Assembly (NCBI GenBank): GCA_963576785.1
Contig: OY756140.1
Location: 1,674,001-1,738,000, forward strand
DNA: 64,000 bases
DNA from: Chlorophyllum brunneum
Lineage: Eukaryota > Basidiomycota > Agaricomycetes > Agaricales > Agaricaceae
Reading direction: 5' to 3'
Numbering within the stretch: the stretch's first letter is position 1; each line of letters starts with the position of its first letter. This document shows positions 32,750 to 47,931 of this stretch, piece by piece. The notes beneath the pieces were generated by a model, which saw nothing but the letters and a program-made list of their open reading frames with translations, was not told the origin of the DNA and ran no database searches. The translations under genes and the position numbers were made by a program.

Positions 32750-34082
32750 CTAGATCTTGAGCCAAGCACTGGCATAGCTGACACTGTTGTGAATTAGCTT
32801 CGTTGCTTGAGTGCTCTGGTCATACTTGACCCATTTGCAAAATGCCTTCTGCCCAGTCGTTTCTTCCAGGTGGGTGAGAGCACCATACAAAACACCAATG
32901 GCATGACGGCCACAGATTGTGTTGCCGGTGTCTGTGAGATACCTGTGGAAGTCTCTGTGCGCTTTTCGAGCACTCCGATCGTTGTCGGCTAAGATGCCCA
33001 TGGCAGTATGATCCAGCTGCGTGATGGACTCCCAAATCTTGTAGTCCTTTTCAGGCGGACTTGCTCGGGTTGCCATGTAGCCTTCACCGACAGGGCAATT
33101 TGGTTTGGGGTAGTAGTACGAATAGTAAAAGTCCGGGCCCCTACGATGAGATTGTTTCGGCTTCAACTCCCGAGCTCACGGAAGGAAGGACACCAGAGTG
33201 ACTGACCAGTGACAGAAATCGCTGGAGGCGATAAAGACAGTTCCTTCTTGCGCAAGGTAGGGGGCCAATATTTCACCAAACTGAAGTTCCTGTTCCTTGG
33301 TGATGTTGCCGATGAGGATTGGTACAACCTTGATATCCTTGCTGAAGCACCGGTCAAAGGAGAAGTGTGGTTATCGACTACACAGTCACTTACCCTTCGC
33401 AGACTGTGCGGAGATACGGCAATTGCATCTCAATGCTGTGTTCCTCTTCATCTTGGGCCAGATTCATCCAACGAAAGACGCCCAACTCATATAAACTCTG
33501 TATGGCTGGAAACGGCGCTCATCAGCTTGGTACGAGCAATGACGATAATCTCATACTTTCCGTGTCCACTGGTAAAGTTCCTACGGGGGTATCATAGGTA
33601 TGGCACCTGGTGAGGGCACAGGTGCGGATATCCCATTTATGTGAAGGGCCAAGAATGAAGACCCGTCGACTGGCGAGTGGCACAAGGCGAGTCAGTATTG
33701 GCTATGCAGGAGAAGCAAGAGAACCAACGTAGTGGACGGATCGATGGACTTGTAAGCCCACGCTGCATTCTCACCAGAATAAGCATAACCCGCATGTCTG
33801 GTTTACGTTAGAATCAGTCAGAACTCGAAAAAAGCCAAAAGTGATCGTACGGTGCGATGATGGCCTTGCACCCCGGAACTGGAAACTCTTCACCTTCGCG
33901 CCGGGAACGAACAAGAGACAGCCAGCCCGTCAGGTCTGCCCTAAGCTGGGGAGCTGAAAGGTTTCAGGAGATGGATACATGTATGATAGCGGGGTGGCCC
34001 CACCATTGCTCGTATACCATTCGCCGGCGTGGGCAGCACCTCTGAACCTGTTCTCTTCATACTGATGGGTGGACGAAGCCAT
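32750..34082 (-). CDS. MEMO1: MEMO1 family protein (MHO1)
   Basis: MEMO proteins adopt a LigB dioxygenase-like fold and bind metal or iron/copper; linked to ErbB2-dependent motility in animals and to hyphal growth (Mho1) in yeast. Exons give MASSTHQYEENRFRGAAHAG, EWYTSN, LTGWLSLVRSRR, CKAIIAPHAGYAYSGENAAW (metal His), FILGPSHKWDIRTCALT (His), EEEHSIEMQLPYL (His), VVPILIGNITKEQELQFGEI, LAPYLAQEG, VFIASSDFCHW (Cys/His), then FYYSYYYPKPNC, WESITQLDHTAMGIL, YLTDTGNTICGRHAIGVLYG and NSVSYASAWLKI. All family metal-ligand His positions are present. About eight introns; start at 34082 gives the normal N-terminus. Confidence 0.93.
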
Positions 34083-34371
34083 GAAGGCAACCAGATACGT
34101 GTTGTTGTGTGTGTGAATTTGAGGTGACAGTTGGAGATCGATAATGAACTCGCCCTGATGCTGTTTGAAGACGCTCGCTAGGAGCTAAATGCGGACCTGC
34201 GGACCCCACCACCCGAAATGGGTTGCTCAAGCCTCTCAGCCTCCGGGTAATCATCTATAATCATCCACTCTGATTTAGACTTGGGTTTTTGTAGGGCATA
34301 GTCACGCATGTGTATTATTGCATACTGAGAAAATACATGCAGAGGAATGCAAGAAGAAAGCATGCGACAAT

Positions 34372-34967
34372 TCACTCCTCCGACCGCAGACGGGCAGCAG
34401 GGTTTGTGACCTTGATGCCGAGGACTTTGGTCCTGGTCCAAACCATGTCAGATGTAAAGCGGAACCAAGGGTTTAGTAAACAAACCTCTCGAGGATGGCG
34501 GTGCGGTTGCGACTGCTCACGTTGTGGGCGATTTCGGCAGCGAAGCTCTTGTTGTGCATAAGCAGAAGGTCGACCTCTCGAACGTTATTAACAAGAAACT
34601 TCTTGAGGCCATTGGGAAGTAAATGACGTGTCTTGAATGCAGCTTAGAGAATTCCCGTAGTGTAAACCAATGCATCGTGCGTACCTTCTTGTTACTGCCA
34701 TAGCCGATCTGTATATGACATTGAATACGGCACAAGACAAGCCAAGCAACCGGCGTACCTTGGGCATGGGGGTCTGGCCCTTGAAGCGACGCCTCACCCT
34801 GTTATCGATACCCTTGGGTTTCCGCCATGCCTCCTTGACACTGTGGTACCGGTCCGACTGGTGGCGTCTGGAGAAAGACGATCAGGAGAAGTGGGCGAGT
34901 CCCAGCTGAGAAGCACAAACTTGAACTTGTTGGTGCGCTTTTTGACGATGGGGATTTTGACGGCCAT
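34372..34967 (-). CDS. RPL32: 60S ribosomal protein L32 (eL32)
   Basis: 128 residues from five exons: [109 protein letters not shown] and [19 protein letters not shown]. Full length for the family. A long 5'UTR intron (34974-35172) probably precedes the start codon by six bases; its 199 nt contrast with the roughly 55-nt coding introns. Confidence 0.95.
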
Positions 34968-35590
34968 GGCGGTCTGGAGGAAGGATAGATAGGTGAGTAT
35001 ATCCTTTGAAAACTGAACCCCAGCCAAAACAAGATAGGGAGTGTCATCCGAGTGTCGAAAGCTGCATCCAGCACAAATACTTCCGTTCCACCGCACAAAA
35101 CCATATGGGCAGCGTGACACATCTCCAGTTGACAGTGCTACAACGATTCAGCATGAGGACAGCCATACTCACAAGTCTTTTGGGCTCGAGGGTGACGACG
35201 TTGACGCTGCAGGCCAGAAGGGACTCTTGATTGCTTAAGTAATCACGGGTGACCCCGGACACCCCTGGAAGCTATCCAAGGTCGTTGATGAAACGCATGG
35301 AGATTGGATAACTATTATGTGGTCCAGTGGTTTGGAGTGCCTCGGCCGGACCTATGACGTGTGCCTGATTTGGACGATGGTTGGCGAGGAGCAGAGGAGA
35401 ACCGTGCACAGAGAGCAGTTCTGACGGCGGAGAAGAGGGGTGGATGCGTGGGGAAGTGGACCGGGGTCCCGAGTCGGTGGATCTGCATCAGAGGCGACCG
35501 AGGACAGCGCCACCCGGCCAGTTGGTACTGAGCTGACTCGCGGACCTAGACTATTCCTTCCTCCGACTCTATTATTTCCTTGCTTGATTT
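34968..35590. other. RPL32 leader intron and divergent promoter to the kinase gene
   Basis: Minus-strand intron 34974-35172 has donor GTGAGTATGG and acceptor CCTCCAG directly before the RPL32 start. From 35173 to 35590 is shared promoter sequence for RPL32 and the plus-strand kinase. No further gene seen. Confidence 0.6.
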
Positions 35591-37461
35591 ATGCTTTCAG
35601 CGCCCGCTGTCGACTTCAGCTATGATGATGACGATTGGTCGCTTCCGCGTCCGCCGAAACTCTATCGAGCTGCCAGTGCGAGCGTTGGCAGCTGGGGTGT
35701 AACCTCGATCGGCCGTGGTTTTGATTGGACAGACGACAGCGACCGCCAGACGAACAGCTCGGAGTGTGCCCAGGAGGCGAAGCGCGAGCCAATTCTCCAC
35801 AATTCACCCATTCCAGAGTCCGGCTTTGCAACCAAAACAGAAGGCACCCCACATGAACGCAAGAATCACGTCCACAGGTCTGCTCACAATCTGCTCTCAA
35901 CCCCCACATTGCCACCACCACCTCCACCGCCGACAATGTCTTCACCCCTCGTCCCACACGATTCTCTCTTGTCTCACCCCTTTTCTCGTGCCCCTTCTCC
36001 CTCAGCCTCTGTCGGCTCTTTCCGCCCCCCTCCTTCCCGCTCCCCATCCTCCCCTCGCCCCCGCCGTCGCTCATCGCAGCAAAGAGTATCCCTAATTGCT
36101 GGTCGGGTCTCCATCGCCCCCATAGAACCCCCATCGCCTCCCCCGATGCTACCCCAAAGCCTTAAGCGCGCAGGAAGCACCGGTAGCCTCCTCAGCATAT
36201 CAGCGAGCACTCGTGCTCCTTCTCCCTCAGAAGACCGGACGTTCCTCGGCGAAAGGAGCATATCTGAATTTCTCATAGAGGGCGAAATTGGCAGAGGTGC
36301 ATACGGGCTCGTAAAACGGGGGAGGGAAATCTACACTGATGGTTCAGTTGGAGTAAGCCTTATTGCCCTTTAACCACGCATCGGCCCCCTGAACCTGTAA
36401 CATTGCAGCCACCTTTGGTGATCAAACAAGTTATCAAGTCTCGAATCCTTGCGGATTGCTGGAAGAAGCACCCTGTTCACGGAACGATACCAATCGAAAT
36501 TTATGTCATGTCAGCCATCTCCAATACCTCATATATGCTACCGTCTCGTCGGCCATGGGATCCTTCCCGGTTGAGTACACACACCGCAGAGCCTGTTGAT
36601 AAGCCGGGTAATGGTGACAAGGAGGACTGGTTCGAGGGCAAGGTAGTTACGGGTCACCCGAACATCTGCCCACTTCTCGACTTTTTTGAAGACAGCCATT
36701 ATTATTATTTGATTCTCCCTTCGTCAACTCCAGAACAACGCCCGAACGAGACCCCCGTTCCTTCTGATCTCTTTGATCTGGTTGAATCATTCCCTCAAGG
36801 TTTACCCCCAAGCTCAATACGGACATATCTTGGTCAAATTGCAGATGCGTTGGCATTCCTACATTCCCAAGGAATTGGTGAGTCCCATCCACTGGCAATG
36901 CCATTCCTCCTCCTCACCGTACACCAGTGCATCGGGATGTCAAGGACGAAAACGTTGTTCTTGGACCAAACGGAAAATGCATCCTAATTGACTTTGGAAG
37001 CTCAGGGCTGGTTAAGAAAGGGGGTTGGGATACGTTTAGCGGAACGCAAGTTGTCCTTTTATAGCGATGCGCGCCTTACTTAATTCGACACCCTTAGACT
37101 CGACTATGCTGGTCCGGAAATCTTGCGTGGAGAACGGTACTTTGGCAAGGAACAAGACGTTTGGGCGTTTGGAGTTGTAGGATACGTCCTCCTTGTCGGC
37201 GAGTGCCCATTCATGACCATGGCAGAAGCACAAGATGGTCTAGAATCACCATTCGCAAATGCATCCATCGCACTGGATGAGAGATGCGGTGACAAAGAAA
37301 GGGAGGGAGAGGAGGGAGACGGTGGTGGCACACTTGGAGACGCTGCAGCGCTAGTCCGCGCATGCCTTCGGGTTGACGTCGCTGCCCGGCCAACGTTTGA
37401 GAAGATTCTCCAGTGTCGCTTCCTGTCCGGAAATGATGGCTGGGGCATGGAAGACTGTTAG
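35591..37461 (+). CDS. PAS-kinase-type Ser/Thr protein kinase lacking a visible PAS domain
   Basis: The N-terminal 220 residues are disordered, Ser/Pro-rich, with phosphorylation-type motifs. The kinase domain follows: FLIEGEIGRGAYGLVKRG (Gly loop), PPLVIKQVIKSRIL (VIK Lys) and DCWKKHPVHGTIPIEIYVMS, a segment close to the PASK/Psk1 C-helix region. Then GHPNICPLLDFFEDSHYYYL, RTYLGQIADALAFLHSQGI, VHRDVKDENVVLGPNGK (HRD), ILIDFGSSGLVKKGGWDTFS (DFG), LDYAGPEILRGERYFGKEQD (G-P-E) and VWAFGVVGYVLLVGECPF. All catalytic residues are present. PAS kinases link nutrient state to sugar partitioning and translation. A PAS domain would normally lie N-terminal; none is recognisable. Four exons. Confidence 0.87.
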
Positions 37462-38169
37462 AGACCGATTGATCACCGCCTTCTCTGAAAGAGCCATACA
37501 TGCAATCACGTTAAAAACAAGGGACCGCAGACTTCCTGTCGATGCGTTATCGATGGCCTTGGGCTGTTGCGCATCATCCATCCTCGAGACTATCTATATC
37601 TGTACAACACGGACCACTCGTTACTGTCTCATTAGCCATTATACCGTATCCCTGATTACTCATTGCCACGCGCTCGCATTCGCCACTCTGATAACATGTA
37701 GAATACGAATCCATCCGTCTGTACCATACCTCTCCTCTACTTAATACAGAATCCTCGTGTGATCGGGCCTCCCCCACAAGCGGCGACGCCGGGGCCGGCG
37801 CTCGGCTAGGGCGGAGGGGAGTCACTGATGAGAATGATCACGCAGATTTTATCAGCCATCAGATCTATCTATCGATAAAAAAATTTGCCCGTTGCAGTAT
37901 AACTAGGACAAACATCTCCAGCTTTTCTCTTCCATTCTCCTTTCCCTAACCACCATCTTCGCTCTCTTCCCTCCCTCGTCTTCACACACCTAAGTAAGTC
38001 GTCCCCATTCTCATCACGATCCCCAAGGGCCAACGGTGCCCGCCATTTGCGCCCGCCAATGGATCTTATTGCCCCAATTGTGATGAACATCCAATGAACC
38101 TGTCTCCTCACCCCTCCCATGGCTCGTGATCTCGACGGTTGACCACAAATCTTTCAGAACCTTTTCAAA
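37462..38169. other. Kinase 3' flank and TEF1 promoter with 5'UTR intron
   Basis: The last part is the TEF1 leader: a pyrimidine-rich stretch near 37919-37990 (CTTTTCTCTTCC), as at strongly expressed fungal starts, then a 5'UTR intron 37994-38157 (donor GTAAGT, acceptor TTTCAG), and 12 nt before the ATG. A short CATG-free palindromic GC-rich stretch lies at 37780-37820. No other gene is supported. Confidence 0.6.
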
Positions 38170-39985
<1,816 letters not shown>

Positions 39986-40319
39986 ATTAGAGATGATCGT
40001 TGCATTTTCCTCCTTTACACCATTCTCTCTTTCCTTTTCTTATTTCTTCATCGGTACTCACGTTGCTACGCTCTGCTTTCACGACATCACCTGTATTCTC
40101 CATTACGAAGTTGGCGGCGAGACTAGCTCGTCGCACGTCCATTGATGTATCAAAATGCAAATATCGCCGCCTCGCGTCATGTAGTACAATTAGTTGTTGT
40201 GTTTATGTAGGATAAGGCGTATTGCAAACAGAGATCGTTGAAGATCTCAAGCAAGATAAGTCATATGTATTCGATCTATGAGGCGCCAGAGTCAACTTAA
40301 TCTATTGAAGGCCACTAGT
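39986..40319. other. Convergent 3' regions of TEF1 and dienelactone hydrolase
   Basis: TEF1 3'UTR, T-rich just after the stop (TTTCCTCCTTTAC), and the 3' flank of the minus-strand gene. Nothing else seen. Confidence 0.6.
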
Positions 40320-41770
40320 TCAACAAATATGTTCTGGAGTGCCATGGCCGTCCCGGCGTGGACCTAGGTCTCTGCCCACAGTCCTTTCGAAGATTTCCAT
40401 CATGAAGGTAAAGAGGGATCGCGTGAGTGCAGCGTCCCATCGACCTTTTGAATGCTCATCCCTGATAAATGCGTGCTGCGCCTGCACTTCCAAAAACTAC
40501 CTCGTGTTGATGGTGCAAGCAAGTGCAGAGACTTCGAATCACTTACGGAAGCGGTTACCCCAGCATCCTCGAGCGTCTTCCGTATGAGGTCACGACCCTC
40601 TCGAGGAACATGAGTGTCCTAGAAATAGGGGCTCGTCAGGAGGTTGGAAGATAGACCGTAGTACGCAACTTGTTTTCCAAAAATCATCTAGAAAAGATTT
40701 GATGAGAAATTTGGGGTCAAGATAGAGCCACTGTCGGCGTACCGCAACTTCACCCTTGCCAGCCAACTCCCCATTGCGTACTCTAACTAGAGTGTCATCA
40801 CTCTCCCCTTTTCCCAAGGTTGCGCTGTGGATATCAGTGGCAAAGAAGCAGACAGATGCGAGAACCCTTTGGTCAAAGGCAGCCTAGTAGTAGAATTGTA
40901 GCAGGTGTGTGATACAGGGACATCCCACGTACCCGAAAGGCCTACATGAAATATATCAGCGCTCGGAGAGACGTCTTGGATGCAAAGACATACAAGGTGC
41001 CCGCCCAAACACATGCCGGTCGCTGCAATACGCGATCAGACAGTGGTCAAAGCCAAGGCGAAATACCGGACCAGCAATGCGTCCATTGCAGTTTGCCAAA
41101 CCAGTAAGCAAGTCAACCGAAAGAGTGGCATCCTAGTTTCAGAAAATTGAGTACGACGGCAATCACACATAACGGTGATGACATACCTCGTCATAGGCAG
41201 CCACTAATTTCTCGGCCTGCCCAAAGCTCAATTAGGAGGGATCCAGGACAGTGGATGGAATTGTACCTTGTAATAGTTCCCCCGGTCGGTGCCTAAGCAT
41301 TCTTTGATCAGAACAAAGATTATCCAGTTGTATGATTTCGCACCTTCCGTGTCATAAGGAATTGGCTGTGGTCCCTCGAATTCATGATAGACAGATGGAC
41401 AGGCTTCGTAAATCACTGAGTCTGATAGATCGTCTCCCCGGGCAGTTCAATACCCACCAACGACATAGCCTTGACTGGCGATCTGTCCTGCGAACCGCTC
41501 AACAGGGCCGGTTACCTGATAAATCTCGCTTGGGAAATAGGTCGACGCGTGATGGCGACTTGGTCGAACGGTCATCTTACCTAAATACGACGACGCCTGG
41601 GCATAATGATATGGAACGTTGGAAGCTGAACGATGTCACTGGGCGATGGACTCGCCTGGGAATTTGGCGTGTGGGTAGTTGGGCATGTTGGGCGAGATAA
41701 CATAGATCCGGATTGGTCGGCTGTTGTCCAGCTTTGAGGGGATGTCGTAGTGCGTCTTGGTGATCAGCAT
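40320..41770 (-). CDS. Dienelactone hydrolase family protein
   Basis: Alpha/beta hydrolase of the carboxymethylenebutenolidase family, which opens lactones in aromatic ring degradation; fungal members are often of unknown substrate. MLITKTHYDIPSKLDNSRPI and RIYVISPNMPNYPHAKFPG, then VVVFSEIYQ, GPVERFAGQIASQGYVV, ACPSVYHEFEGPQPIPYDTE, GTDRGNYYK, LVAAYDEDATLSVDLLTGL, GTGMCLGGHL with nucleophile Cys, CFFATDIHSATLGKGESDD-type strand, GELAGKGEVAV, MIFGKQDTHVP with the acid, and QAQHAFIRDEHSKGRWDAAL with catalytic His. At least nine small exons; one of the most intron-dense genes here. No signal peptide, so cytosolic. Confidence 0.87.
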
Positions 41771-41944
41771 GACTTGTCGTTGTGAGAGTTAGTTGGAGGT
41801 TGTGTTATGGTCCTGCCAGATGACACCGGATAAAGATCATTGATCGGCTATGGGCCCCGACGAACGTTCGTCAATGCGAGGACATATACTCGGCCTTGCC
41901 TCGCGTTGAGCTTGATCCACAACATCGTGCTACGCGGCGACGCC

Positions 41945-42789
41945 ATGAATAACAAGGCGGCGCGCATCAGGCCCCTCGTTGCTTCGGACAGGAAGCTTGT
42001 TTTCTTCGCCATCGGCAAAGCCAACTTTGAAACCCTTGCTGTTGCCAACCACCAAGGTATAATACGGACACTACGCTCCTGGTCAAGGTCTTTGGCTGAC
42101 CCCAGCAATTGTAGCATATACTCATCCTCTTGTTCTCTGTGTATGGATCCTGCTTTCCTCGGCCCTCATCCACGCAATGAACTGGTGGCCGTCAAGTCAT
42201 CGGGGCTTGTTGGGAATCCTCGGCTACCTTAAACCCCTCCCGGCCTTCGCATCGACGGCTGTCCCATTAATGTTCTTGATAGATTGGTGGGGTGGTTGTG
42301 CGACCGTAAATAATGTGGAGCTAACGGGCTGGTCTCTACAGGAACAATCGCCCGCACTTTGAAAATCGCACACAAAAAGCAATCAAAGAGAAGGACCTAC
42401 ATAATCCCATAGATTATTACAGCCAGTCAGCTGGCTCCGGCTTCTGGATCCTCGAATACGGGGAGACATTTATCGGACTCATTGCTCTAGACGCTAACGA
42501 CACGGCGGGAATGCGGAAAGCATTTATCAGGCACTTTTATGTACAGGAGGCATATCGTAAGACTGGAATACAGAACGACCTGCTCAAGCACGCCGTGAAA
42601 CATGCATTCGACAAAAACCCTACTCTCGAGTCCATCGAGGGGATCGATGCTCCCGCACTGGCTCCCTATATCCACGACAGTTACGAGATGGCAGGATTCC
42701 GGCTATCAGAGTACTACAAACCAGCTGGCATCCTGGGTCGATGGAGGTTTCATACAACCAACTTACAGAAGGCGGACTACTATACCTGA
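41945..42789 (+). CDS. GNAT family N-acetyltransferase with two membrane segments
   Basis: About 240 residues, three exons. N-terminus MNNKAARIRPLVASDRKLVF starts a GNAT fold that is interrupted by two hydrophobic helices (PLVLCVWILLSSALIHAMNW and PLPAFASTAVPLMFLIDW), as in NAT8-like enzymes with a membrane hairpin. The fold resumes with NRPHFENRTQ, SAGSGFWILEYGETFIGLIA, FIRHFYVQEAYRKTGIQNDL with the acetyl-CoA loop R-K-T-G-I-Q, and YEMAGFRLSEYYKP. The introns restore Ala-Tyr-Thr-His-Pro and Asp-Trp-Asn joins. Acceptor substrate unknown. Ends 49 bp before ELP5 on the same strand. Confidence 0.87.
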
Positions 42790-42838
42790 TTGACTGTATC
42801 CCGTCCTGATATAGTAGCGCGTTTCCATAATTGCGATT

Positions 42839-44080
42839 ATGATGTTACTTCCCCACTTGCTCAGTGAATCCCAACCAAGTCAGCCTTTTGTGCTCCTGCA
42901 GTCGTCGGCAGCCCAATCCATATTCTCTGTTCTCCATGCCTTGTGCAAACGACCTTCAACGCACAGCATCATCTACACGTTTCTCTATGCTCCATCCACT
43001 CTATTGGACCAAGATTCTCCAGAGTTTGAAGTACGGGATTGGTCCGCAGAAATACAGGGATACAGTGACCCACGCGATATCAGTGCTGAGCTATCGACTG
43101 CAGTAAGAAATGGTGGGTTTGGTCCCTAGAAATAGAGAGCTGGCCACTGCTAAACAACTATTAGCTCCAAAAGACAAACCTTTGGATATCGTGATCGACT
43201 CTCTGGAAACACTATCAGACAATCTAGCCTCACCAGCGAAAACTTACATGCTCCTCCTTGAGGTACTTCAGCTCATGAAAAGCCACCCCAGTTGGTCTCG
43301 TTCCCTGTCCCAACAAGGTTCCTCTTCTAACCTCTTCTTTAGAAATTTCACAACTGATAGTGCACTCCATGAAGCCAAGTGAAATTGTATCGCTCCTTCT
43401 CGGGACAGATTTTTCATCTTCTCTCGTCCGTTTGACTGCACACCCGACTTCACTATTCCGCCACCTCTCCAGAGAATACACGGTATTACCTCCCCCGCTT
43501 ACTCCAAATGTCAAGTTCTGGGGTATATTCATACCCTTTAGCGAAAGGATGGATGAAGTTGGGCGTTTATCCTTCGGGACCAGCGGCGAGGGCAGCAGTA
43601 ATGGTATCGAGATGGTCATTGAAATACTCACCCGAGGAGTCAATAATCGGTCCAGGAGGCGCGACACAGGGCGGGTGCTGGAAGGATGGGATTCGATAAA
43701 GGGGCGGCCTTGCGCTGTCTCGGACCTGCAAGAGTTAAAGTTGCTATTTACCCGAGACCCAGTGACCGAGGTAATCATCATAGAATATATCTGCCAGGGC
43801 GCTGACATCAAATCGTCAGTCGACACCGGATCCAACGCAAAATCTATCCTTCAATCTGAACTTGAGTGAATCTCAGCAACGATCACGGGCTCAAGTACCG
43901 CTTCCATATGTCCATGACGAGGGTAATCCACTCTTTATTATAGTTCCGAAATATGGCTAACCAAAGTGGACAGGCCTGCGTTCCAATACCATGACATCAG
44001 ATGCCAGTGCTATCTTTTATGACCCCGATTCTGCGGACGATGTTGATGATGATGATCCCGACGATGATTTGGATATATGA
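42839..44080 (+). CDS. ELP5: Elongator complex subunit 5
   Basis: Elp4-5-6 forms a RecA-like hexameric ring in Elongator, which modifies wobble uridine in tRNA. Start MMLLPHLLSESQPSQPFVLL, then SIIYTFLYAPSTLL, an intron with donor GTGGGT giving VRN|APKDKPLDIVIDSLETLSDN, TYMLLLEVLQLMKSHPS, LHSMKPSEIVSLLLGTDFSS, LVRLTAHPTSLFRHLSREYT, KFWGIFIPFSERMDEVGRLS, RRDTGRVLEGWDSIKGRPCA, then NLSESQQRSRAQVPLPYVHD, a motif typical of ELP5, and an Asp-rich C-terminus (DVDDDDPDDDLDI). About five introns. The stop lies 17 bp from the stop of the convergent gene, so the 3'UTRs overlap. Confidence 0.85.
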
Positions 44081-44097
44081 TGGGTAGCTCCCGTAGA

Positions 44098-45852
44098 CTA
44101 GTTTCGCGCCGATGAGACACCAATGCAAGAAAGGAAGGATCGCCGATTATTTCTCTTCTGTCTGTCCAGTTCAAGGGTGTCACGGTGACAGGGATATTGG
44201 TGTTCACTTATGGGCTTGTTTCGTGTATCCTTGACGCTACCTGCTGTTGCTACTGAAACGTGTTGTGATAGGCGCAGGGGAAGATGTCTACCTCGACGGG
44301 GGAAAGACACACCAGACATCGGAGGCGCAGTCAGGCGTCGTTGAGTCTTGACATTGCTGCGCTTAAATTCCGGAGCCCTCAGCTCTATGCCTTCTTTCTG
44401 GCGTAGGGTGTTGTGCAATGTGGGGACTTGGGCTGACCGTCTTTCCGGGTCATCATACTGGACACGTGAAGGCTGCCATGCGTAAATTTGAACTGCCAAA
44501 TATGCAAGAGTCAAGAACGCACCGAAAATACTGGCTGGTGGATGCGTGTCATCAAACAAGGGCTTTCAGGGCCTTCCACAAGGAGAGAATGTCGATAGTG
44601 ACGAGAATACGGCATGGATCCTTGTGCCGGGATTATTACAGCAGCAGCTTGAGCCCGAGGCTTTAGGAGAATCCGGTGAACTACTTCCTGTATTCGTTTT
44701 ATGGTATGTAAAAATTTCACCCGGTGTTGAGAGCTGGCCATGGGTGTTGCTTTTACTGAGCAGGACCTTGGATTTGGGCTTTTGTCAACTCCTGGTATTC
44801 CAAGGGTGAAGTTGTGTTCACCGCCGTCTACGCTGAATGCATGATCCAAGACTTCATTAGCATATCGCCTGGTATTGGTCTCTTCTTGCTGAAGTACGTT
44901 AGTAGCTCCCCTTAAGCTATTTCCAATCTTCCAACTTTTTCGAACGTTGACACAAGTCGATCGTGTTGTTCGACATTCCGACTCTGACGTCGACAGACCG
45001 AGTGAGGTCCGTACCGGCTGCGGGAGTGAGAAAGAAGGTTCCCCAGAAGATGCAGAAGTCGGAGACAGGAAGAGCGTCCAGGAGTGGCGGCCATCGGGTT
45101 GAGGGAACTGTAAAGGCTGTATAAGCGGTTCTAGAGAGTCTAACGGCGCGGCTTCAGTGCGCCGAAACCGAATGGAAGAAGAGGACAAGGTATCAAGGCT
45201 GTCATATTTGAAAGATGTTGTCTGTGCCTCGAAAATGATTTCGTCGGAGACTAGATGGGAGGGAGGTTCACTATACGAGACATTGAAGTTGCCCCGACCG
45301 ATCCCAAATTCTTCTCGCAGCTCGGATAGGGAAGAGAGATCCGGTATCTCGGGAAGTGAGAGGAAAGTTTGATCCGCTTCTAATTCGTCCGGTGACCAAT
45401 TACGATCTTTAGCAATGCTTCGTTCTGGCGACGAGTATTGAGAGTTGTTGTGCTCGTCCTGGCGTTGCGAGAACGATTCTACTTTGCCTCGCTGCTTGAG
45501 TTTGGCAAGGCTGTTAGGAGAGAGAGAAAATTTAGGAGGTGAGGTGTTTGTATATGCGCTCGAAACGGATGTATTCTGAGGTCCAAACTCTCAGAATTGT
45601 TTATAGTGTCATGTGGCCGAAGCTCACCGCTGGAGAAGATTGTAGGCTAAGGTCAGACTATAACAAAAAAAAGGTCAGTTCCGGCATATGTTTAAGGGAT
45701 TATGGTGCGAACGGTAAAGCTAGTTGGGGTATTGCCTACGGTTGATGTCGCACGGACGGAGCGAGAGTGAAGGGGAGAGTTACGCTGAGGGGTGAGTTTG
45801 TGGTAATGAAAGTCGGGGATATGTTGGCGGGAGCACAGATAGTGCAGGTCAT
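44098..45852 (-). CDS. Uncharacterised protein with one C-terminal membrane segment
   Basis: Family not recognised. Likely start MTCTICAPANISPTFITTNS, then LPFTLAPSVRHQP joined across an intron (donor GTAGGC) to LTLAYNLLQRLAKLKQRGK, SQYSSPERSIAKD, NWSPDELEADQTFLSLPEIP, acidic/Ser-rich linkers, DGRHSWTLFLSPTSASSGEP, TNTRRYANEVLDHAFSVDGG, EHNFTLGIPG, and near the C-terminus a hydrophobic helix IFGAFLTLAYLAVQIYAW followed by a basic tail. The ordered motifs suggest conservation; the single TM with a long disordered part recalls organelle-envelope or ER tail-type proteins, but that is speculation. N-terminal and C-terminal exon limits are uncertain; an upstream segment (SPRSPSPFVPGAWP, near 45910) may belong to it. 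Confidence 0.55.
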
Positions 45853-46102
45853 CGTTGCTACTCTGGTGTTGGCGTTGGCACGGCGTCTGGCTTGGACTTG
45901 CTGGCCACGCCCCAGGGACAAAGGGGGACGGACTCCGCGGCGAGGGGACCATGGTTGGAGTCGGAGACAGAGCCTGAAAGGGACATGGAAACTGACTTTG
46001 AGGATATATGCGCACATCTCGTGACCTGGTTAGAGAGCAATGATGTATTAAGAAGTAGTAGTAATCCACTTTTGTCCAGGTCATGGTCTAGCACCAAGTC
46101 CT

Positions 46103-47653
<1,551 letters not shown>

Positions 47654-47931
47654 GGCTGGGGGTATCGTATGTACAGCGGGTCGAGAGGATTATAACGTCC
47701 ACAAAACTTTTACCAGGTTTTACCTCGGCCAGGCCGAGCGTCCGGCGCTGCAGCGGTGTTTGTCCCACTCCGGCGGTTTGATCCGAGGGGGTTAATGCGC
47801 GTGGGAACCTGAAACCATTTCTGGACAACCATCTATGAGATTGTCAAAAGATTATCAAAGACGTCAGTTATCCTAGGTCCTGGTCAGAATCTGACGGTGA
47901 CTCCTTTATCAACCTGCTTACCGTCATCCCT

